DNA of 64,000 nucleotides from Aurantimonas sp. 22II-16-19i (lineage in GTDB: Bacteria > Pseudomonadota > Alphaproteobacteria > Rhizobiales > Rhizobiaceae): the NCBI RefSeq assembly GCF_002088275.1, contig NZ_AQQS01000019.1, forward strand, positions 45,633 through 109,632, written 5' to 3'. Positions within the stretch are counted from its first letter, which is position 1, and every line of letters begins with the position of its first letter. Below are positions 59,043 through 64,000 of this stretch, piece after piece. Made by a program: the position numbers and the translations under genes. The notes beneath the pieces were generated by a model. The model was not told the DNA's origin and did not search any database. It saw only the letters and a program-made list of their open reading frames with translations.

Positions 59043-60947
59043 TCAGACGATTGATGTGCGGGCCGGCAAGCCGTTCAGCGTCCCATGGTCGCCGATCGCG
59101 CCGCCGCGGTCGGCGTCGAGGCAGTAGCCATAGGGGTAGACGAGCCGCCCGTCGGTGGCGCCGGCGCCGGCGAAGGCGGTGGTGACATCGGCGTGGGTGA
59201 TCTCCCACTGCCGGTCGAAGTCCGTTCCGACGAGGCTGACGAAATCGCACTTGATCGGCTTCACCACGGCCATGTCCTTGGTGGGATCGCCGTTCGGCAG
59301 GATGGCGATGTCGCGCCAGCCCTCGTTGGCCGTCGGCGTGTCGTGCGGCAGGGAGATCACAAGCCGCGTCTTGGTGGCGCTGACACGAGTCCAGCTCTTG
59401 ACAACGGCCCCGAGGCCGACCGAAGCGCCCATGTCCTTCAGGACGACGAGCGCCCGCCGGCGCATCTGCTCGCGCTGGCCGTCCTCGGTCGGATGCAGGT
59501 CGCCGACGACGCGCTCCAGGTCATATTGCTCGCCGCCCTGAATGACGTAGGCGAGCCCCGACTTGACCACCGCGATTTGCGCCTCGCGCACCACCTGCTG
59601 GGCCTGCTGGCCGGAGGCATTGCCGTCGCGGCCGGGCATCGTCTCGATGATGATCTTGGCGCTTGGATATTCGGCGCGGATGAGGCCGATCAGCGCGAGA
59701 TAGCCGTCGCGGACATCGGCGAAGGTACAGCGTCCGGCGAAGACGCCGTCCATCTCATTCTGGCCGATGATGAGGGCGACATAGGTGGGATCGGGGTGCC
59801 CCTCGTTCTTGAGCGCCGTCATGATGCCCTTGGCCCGCGTCCACATCGGTCCGGCGGTGTTGTCCGTGTTGAGCCACCAGTTCTGGGCCGCATCGGAGGT
59901 CTTGTTGACCTCGAGGATCGCCGTACTGCCGAAGGCGCCGTTGACCATCAGCCACTGGTCCGCGTTGCCGCCCGCCCGCAGCTGCCGCAGGAAGGATTCG
60001 GTTCCGTCACCATCAAGGGCGCGCTGCTCGAAGCTCTGGCCAAGGCCGAGATAGACCTTCTCGCCGGCGGCAACGAAGGGCGTCTGGGTCCCGGACGAGA
60101 CGTGCCCCGAGCCTTCGATCTCCTCGATCGTCAAAAGGTCGGTCAGGAGCCGGCGGACGCGCACGGTGGCGCTATCGGAGATGGTGGCGAACCGCGTGCC
60201 CGTCCCGCGAAACGTCCGGGTCGTGGCGCCGAGCCTGCCGGCGTCGAGGCGGGCGATGCCGCCGGCGGTGGCGACGACGACGCTCCTGCCCTGGGCGAGC
60301 AGCGAGAAGTCGATGAAGACGGTTCCGGAGCGCGCGACGATCGGCACGTCCCGATCGCCGGACGAGGCCATGTAGCGGGCGCCGTCGGTCAGTTCGAGCG
60401 GCAGGATGTCCTGGGTATAGGCCGGGCGCTCGGACAGCCGCCGGCGGACCATCGGCAGCGCCATGGTGGCGGCCAGCGTCGGATGGATCGGCGTCCAGGG
60501 GAACGTCACGGCACCGGCGGTGCTGGCGAGCAGTGCGTCCCTTGAGGGCGACGTCCCAGAGATGCCACCGACGCGCATGGTGGTGACGCCGCCGGAGAGC
60601 AGCGCGATGAACGTCTTCACGACGCCGGCGGCGTCCGCCAGCTCGGCTCGAGGCTGGACGTCACCTGCGGCGCGCAGAATGGCTGCGGTCGGAATGCTCT
60701 GATTGAGCCGCGTGCCCAGCCCGTTCATGTAAGTGGTGAAGCTCGCGACCAGGTCGGGGTTGCCTGTCGTGCCCTTCAGCACTTCGATGATGTCGTGGAG
60801 CGGCCCGCTGGCGAGGAGGCGCAGCGCGATGACGTCGAGGAGGAAGTTGCGGACGTCCCGCTGCTCGCCGACGAGCTCGTGGCCGAGGAGCGATTCCGGC
60901 AGGTCGCCAGTCGGGAGAAGCCCGGAGGTGGTGCCTGGATTGGCCAT
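59043..60947 (-). CDS. Phage tail-associated protein with SGNH-hydrolase domain
   Basis: 634 residues. The middle (about 295-505) looks like an SGNH/GDSL esterase: nucleophile in GLGQSFEQR (S305), block III GQNEMDG (N397) and terminal DLH (D483, H485). The first ~290 residues look like a structural/trimerisation part; the last ~100 residues (DVTTAFAGAGATDGRLVYPYG) look like a receptor or carbohydrate-contact end. Likely a tail protein that deacetylates or deacylates a surface polysaccharide. It follows the tail-tip gene by 16 bp. Confidence 0.65.
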   Translation of the reverse strand: MANPGTTSGLLPTGDLPESLLGHELVGEQRDVRNFLLDVIALRLLASGPLHDIIEVLKGTTGNPDLVASFTTYMNGLGTRLNQSIPTAAILRAAGDVQPRAELADAAGVVKTFIALLSGGVTTMRVGGISGTSPSRDALLASTAGAVTFPWTPIHPTLAATMALPMVRRRLSERPAYTQDILPLELTDGARYMASSGDRDVPIVARSGTVFIDFSLLAQGRSVVVATAGGIARLDAGRLGATTRTFRGTGTRFATISDSATVRVRRLLTDLLTIEEIEGSGHVSSGTQTPFVAAGEKVYLGLGQSFEQRALDGDGTESFLRQLRAGGNADQWLMVNGAFGSTAILEVNKTSDAAQNWWLNTDNTAGPMWTRAKGIMTALKNEGHPDPTYVALIIGQNEMDGVFAGRCTFADVRDGYLALIGLIRAEYPSAKIIIETMPGRDGNASGQQAQQVVREAQIAVVKSGLAYVIQGGEQYDLERVVGDLHPTEDGQREQMRRRALVVLKDMGASVGLGAVVKSWTRVSATKTRLVISLPHDTPTANEGWRDIAILPNGDPTKDMAVVKPIKCDFVSLVGTDFDRQWEITHADVTTAFAGAGATDGRLVYPYGYCLDADRGGAIGDHGTLNGLPARTSIV

Positions 60948-60963
60948 CAGATCAGCTCCTGCG

Positions 60964-63900
60964 TCATGGCGAAATCCGCCTCAGACTGACGTTGTCGATC
61001 TCGACCGTGACGCCGGCGCCGGCGAGGATCGAGACGGTGGTGTTGCCGGTGGCAGCCGTCAGGCGATCCTCCTGCGGGCCCGGCGTGCCGACGAGATCGC
61101 CCTGGACGAGCGAGCTGCCCTCGAGGCGCGGCCGGGCGTTGCCGCCGGCGATCGCAATCAGGTCATAGGTCAGGAGATATTCGACGCCGGCGCTGACGCT
61201 GACCGCCCAGGCGATCGTCGACGTCGACGCGGACGCCTTCTTGGCCGTCCCGCCCGAGATCGACCAGCTCGCACCGAGGGTGACGCCGGTTGCACTGTCG
61301 AGGGTCACGTTCGGGCTCAGCTGCGGGCCGAGGATCCTGACATTGGCCGAGACCGGCTCCGAGACGAGGCCGGCGCCCTCGTTGACGACGAAATACGTCC
61401 AGTCGCCATAGCCCGGCGCGTCGTCGAGCTGCAGCTTCTGCAGCGGGCCGCCATAAAGCGGGCCGCTGACGGGAACGGCATCCTCGAACAGGCCGCCGAG
61501 CGGCGCGCGATAGATCCTCGCGACACTGACGCGGCCGTCATTGCCGTTGGTCCAGAAGGCCGTCGTCGAGGCGGGCCCGGTGACCGGATCGTCCGGGGCG
61601 AAGGACAGCCCAGTCGGCGGAGCCAGCGCCGCCGGCGCCTCGTCGACGATGGTGAAGACCCGGTAGACGGTAAAGGGCGACGGATCGCCGTTCGTGCCCA
61701 GCGCATTGGCGCGCAGCTCGACCTGGTCGCCGACGGCGTAGCCGGGCAACACGACCGAGCCCGTATAGGCCGGCGCGCTGGCTTCCAGGTAGGGATCCGC
61801 CGTGCCTGCGGTGCGATGCTCGACGACGAAGGTCGCGGGCGGATAGATCGAGCCGGTGCCTTCCTGAAGGCCGACCATCACGACGCCCTCGATCGACAGC
61901 ACGAAGGCCACCCGGGGCTTGGCCGGCGGTCCGGCGGCGATCGCGACGATGGCCCCCACCCGGCCATCCCAGGCCGGCGGCACCTCGGCGTCCGTCAGCT
62001 GGTCGACCAGCGGCGCTTCAGGCTGGACGGTGTAGACGGTGGTGCCGCGCTCACCGGGCTCGGTATCGAGAACGGTGGCGATGATGCTCTCGCGGTTCTG
62101 CAGCCCGAAATGCACCACATGGTCCACCTCCGGCATCGGCCCCTCGCCCTCGAGGAGGATCAGCCGGTGCTCGCCCGCCATGGTGACGACGTCGCGCACG
62201 AGGCTGACATCCTCGCCGTCCTCCTCCTCGCGCAGCTGCCAGAAGCGGACGGCGTAGCTCTCGCCCGCCTCCATCTCGACGGGATCGGACAGGACGATGC
62301 CGCGGCCTTCGACGGCGTCGACGCGGACGGCGAAGAGCGTGCGGTCCCACTGGTCGTAGGAGACGGCGACGGTCTTGCCGCGCACCGCGGGGCGGCCTCG
62401 CCCCCTGGCGACGAAGGAGAGCGTGCGGTTGCGATAGAGCGCCTCGTACTGCTCGCGCCTGGTCTCGCGCCAGACCTCGTCGGGATTGGTCTTACCCGGC
62501 CGCTCGCGCTCCTCGGCCGTCTCGACGTCGTCCGGATCGATGCCGGGGAACGGGATCACGCGTTCGCCGACCTTGTTGTCGTTGGTCCGGTCGGCGAAGG
62601 TCACGCGGTAGCCGTCCGGCAGCTTCGGGTAGCGGATCTCCCAGCGGAAGTCCCAGGCGTCCTGCGGCGAGAAGCTATCGACGACGGCGTTGTCCGGACG
62701 GTCGATGACGACGGTCCACATGGTGCCGGTCCAGCGCGGTGCCGCCCGCCCGGCCGAGGCGATCGCCGCGAGCCGTATCGGCAGCGCCACGGCGTCCCGG
62801 TGCTCCTCGTCATATTCGAGGCCATGGAGGACGCAGAAGGCGTGGAAATCAACCATGGCCGGCCAGTCGATCATGTCGTCGGTGCAGCGTTCGGCCGCCG
62901 GGATCTCCGGGCCGCGGCAGGCGTGAACTATCACCGATGCGGGGTTGCGCGTCGGCCGCGGCGTCCAGGTATCCGTCACCGTGTCGTAGTCCGGGATCAC
63001 CCGGCGCGCCCGGCATTCCAGCCGATCGAGCCCGCCGGAGAGCTGGGCCGTCGCCTTGATCCGGATGGCGACCAGGCAGAGCGCATCCTTGGCAGCGATT
63101 GGATATTCCGGCCGGATCGACTGGATGGCGGCCAGCTGCACCTTGTCCTGGACCTGGACGCTGTCGCTCTCGCCATTGAGGCGCGTCACGCCGATCTCGT
63201 AGGCGCCGCGCTCGGGCACCTCGAACTCGCGCTGCCGGTACATGGCGACCGAGCGTTCCTCCGTTATGGAGAACGTCGTGTCGATCGCGTCGGTCGAAGC
63301 GCCGATCTTGCGGGCCCTGACCCGGAACTCGACCGTGACCGGCTTGTCGTCCCCTTCGTCGGTGTATTTGACCGAGCCGGAGGGCCAGCCGAAGATCACC
63401 GCGAAGGCCGAGATGTCGGAGGCGGTGTAGCGGACGACTTCCTTGATCTCGTTTTCCGCGTCCTCGATCGGATCGCCGAAGTCGTCCTCCGGCGGCCAGT
63501 TGGTGAGATCGGTGTTGTAGCTGTCCTCGATCACCTGGCGGGTGACGAGGGTCAGCGGCTCGTCGTCCGGCAAGCCCTCGCGGATCTCCAGCTCGACCTC
63601 GTCATATTCCTCGAGCGGCGTGTCACCGATCTTCCACTCGTCGAGGAGCAGCGGGCCGTAACCGAGATGGGCGATCGCCCGGATGTACTGCGTGTTGCCG
63701 ACGACCTCGGTGTACGGGTTCATCGCCCATTGCGGAGCGACGCGGATCTCGCCCAAGATCGAGGGGATGGCCGCGCCCGGGCGAGCCTCGTTGCGCAGCC
63801 CGGTGATCCGGTAGCCGCCCTTGTCGCGCTGCTGGTCGGGCGCCTTCACCGGGAACAGGAGGCCGATCAGCATATTGCCGAGATAGGTGAGGCCAGCCGC

Positions 63901-64000
63901 CAGGAGCGTCGCGCCGAAGGTGCCGATCGTCCCGGCCAGCGGCCCGGCGATGGCGATGGCGGCGACCGCGACGACGATCTGCGCGATGATGCGCAGGGCG
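60964..64000 (-). CDS. Phage tail tip protein (gpJ-like), 5' end outside the window
   Basis: At least 1011 residues; the frame continues past the edge and upstream residues form a hydrophobic segment (ALRIIAQIVVAVAAIAIAGP, then LTYLGNMLIGLLFP), as is usual for tail tip/gpJ-like proteins. Main body: GYRITGLRNEARPGAAIPSI and QYIRAIAHLGYGPLLLDEWK fit the phage tail assembly/host specificity family; beta-rich fibronectin-like modules fill the C-terminal third. ATG 63873 is only an internal Met. Part of a prophage late operon read leftward. Confidence 0.75.
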   Translation of the reverse strand, partial: ALRIIAQIVVAVAAIAIAGPLAGTIGTFGATLLAAGLTYLGNMLIGLLFPVKAPDQQRDKGGYRITGLRNEARPGAAIPSILGEIRVAPQWAMNPYTEVVGNTQYIRAIAHLGYGPLLLDEWKIGDTPLEEYDEVELEIREGLPDDEPLTLVTRQVIEDSYNTDLTNWPPEDDFGDPIEDAENEIKEVVRYTASDISAFAVIFGWPSGSVKYTDEGDDKPVTVEFRVRARKIGASTDAIDTTFSITEERSVAMYRQREFEVPERGAYEIGVTRLNGESDSVQVQDKVQLAAIQSIRPEYPIAAKDALCLVAIRIKATAQLSGGLDRLECRARRVIPDYDTVTDTWTPRPTRNPASVIVHACRGPEIPAAERCTDDMIDWPAMVDFHAFCVLHGLEYDEEHRDAVALPIRLAAIASAGRAAPRWTGTMWTVVIDRPDNAVVDSFSPQDAWDFRWEIRYPKLPDGYRVTFADRTNDNKVGERVIPFPGIDPDDVETAEERERPGKTNPDEVWRETRREQYEALYRNRTLSFVARGRGRPAVRGKTVAVSYDQWDRTLFAVRVDAVEGRGIVLSDPVEMEAGESYAVRFWQLREEEDGEDVSLVRDVVTMAGEHRLILLEGEGPMPEVDHVVHFGLQNRESIIATVLDTEPGERGTTVYTVQPEAPLVDQLTDAEVPPAWDGRVGAIVAIAAGPPAKPRVAFVLSIEGVVMVGLQEGTGSIYPPATFVVEHRTAGTADPYLEASAPAYTGSVVLPGYAVGDQVELRANALGTNGDPSPFTVYRVFTIVDEAPAALAPPTGLSFAPDDPVTGPASTTAFWTNGNDGRVSVARIYRAPLGGLFEDAVPVSGPLYGGPLQKLQLDDAPGYGDWTYFVVNEGAGLVSEPVSANVRILGPQLSPNVTLDSATGVTLGASWSISGGTAKKASASTSTIAWAVSVSAGVEYLLTYDLIAIAGGNARPRLEGSSLVQGDLVGTPGPQEDRLTAATGNTTVSILAGAGVTVEIDNVSLRRISP

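Noticed and set aside
58806..64000. Gene transfer agent instead of a prophage
   Set aside because: The tail-tip and SGNH proteins do not look like the Rhodobacter-type GTA tail set, and their position next to a tRNA fits a prophage better; capsid genes outside the window would decide.

Overview
The window is GC-rich chromosomal DNA from an alphaproteobacterium. It is almost certainly from the order Hyphomicrobiales (Rhizobiales): it has a glpSTPQUV-type glycerol ABC importer, a trpA-accD-folC / trxA-addAB neighbourhood, AddAB instead of RecBCD, small rhizobial families (DUF2852, DUF2380, DUF2160, DUF2937), and five copies of a ~100-bp palindromic intergenic repeat. An Aurantimonadaceae-like genus is plausible but not proven.

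Layout. (1) 0.2-11.0 kb: glycerol uptake and catabolism on the + strand: glpR, glpD, the importer glpS-T-P-Q, then glpU, glpV and glpK. A minus-strand toxin-antitoxin remnant (antitoxin intact, toxin broken) sits between glpQ and glpU. TTTCG-type repeats precede both glpR and glpD. (2) 11.1-17.5 kb: a CysK-like cysteine synthase overlapping an AlaX alanyl-tRNA editing protein; a sulfurtransferase-acetyltransferase-ornithine cyclodeaminase operon; an alpha/beta hydrolase converging on a metallo-beta-lactamase-fold hydrolase. (3) 17.9-31.9 kb: trpA-accD-folC (+), DUF2937, an MscS-type channel, then trxA (-) and addB-addA (-). (4) 32.1-36.5 kb: two type I-secreted RTX proteins (a CAP-domain protein and a serralysin-like metalloprotease) with near-identical C-terminal secretion domains, plus a small membrane/exported protein. 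(5) 36.8-52.2 kb: ppx-rlmE, an MFS pump, a metallopeptidase-trpF-trpB operon (split away from trpA), DUF2852 and DUF2380 proteins, an SLC13-type permease, a glycerophosphodiester phosphodiesterase, a VOC protein, a ceramidase-fold membrane protein, DUF952-pyrD, and a small exported coiled-coil protein.

(6) 52.7-64 kb: tRNA-Ser(GGA), followed by an A+T-richer accessory block (53.1-58.7 kb) of poorly known genes and an IS3-family element, then leftward-reading phage tail genes that run off the window. This looks like the attachment-site end of a prophage, with cargo between the tRNA and the end of the late operon. The last two cargo genes, a protein with a HEPN-like R-x4-H motif and a protein resembling pPIWI-associated nucleases, form a compact two-gene unit and are the best candidate here for an undescribed defence-type system. 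No integrase, capsid gene or CRISPR array is visible in the window.
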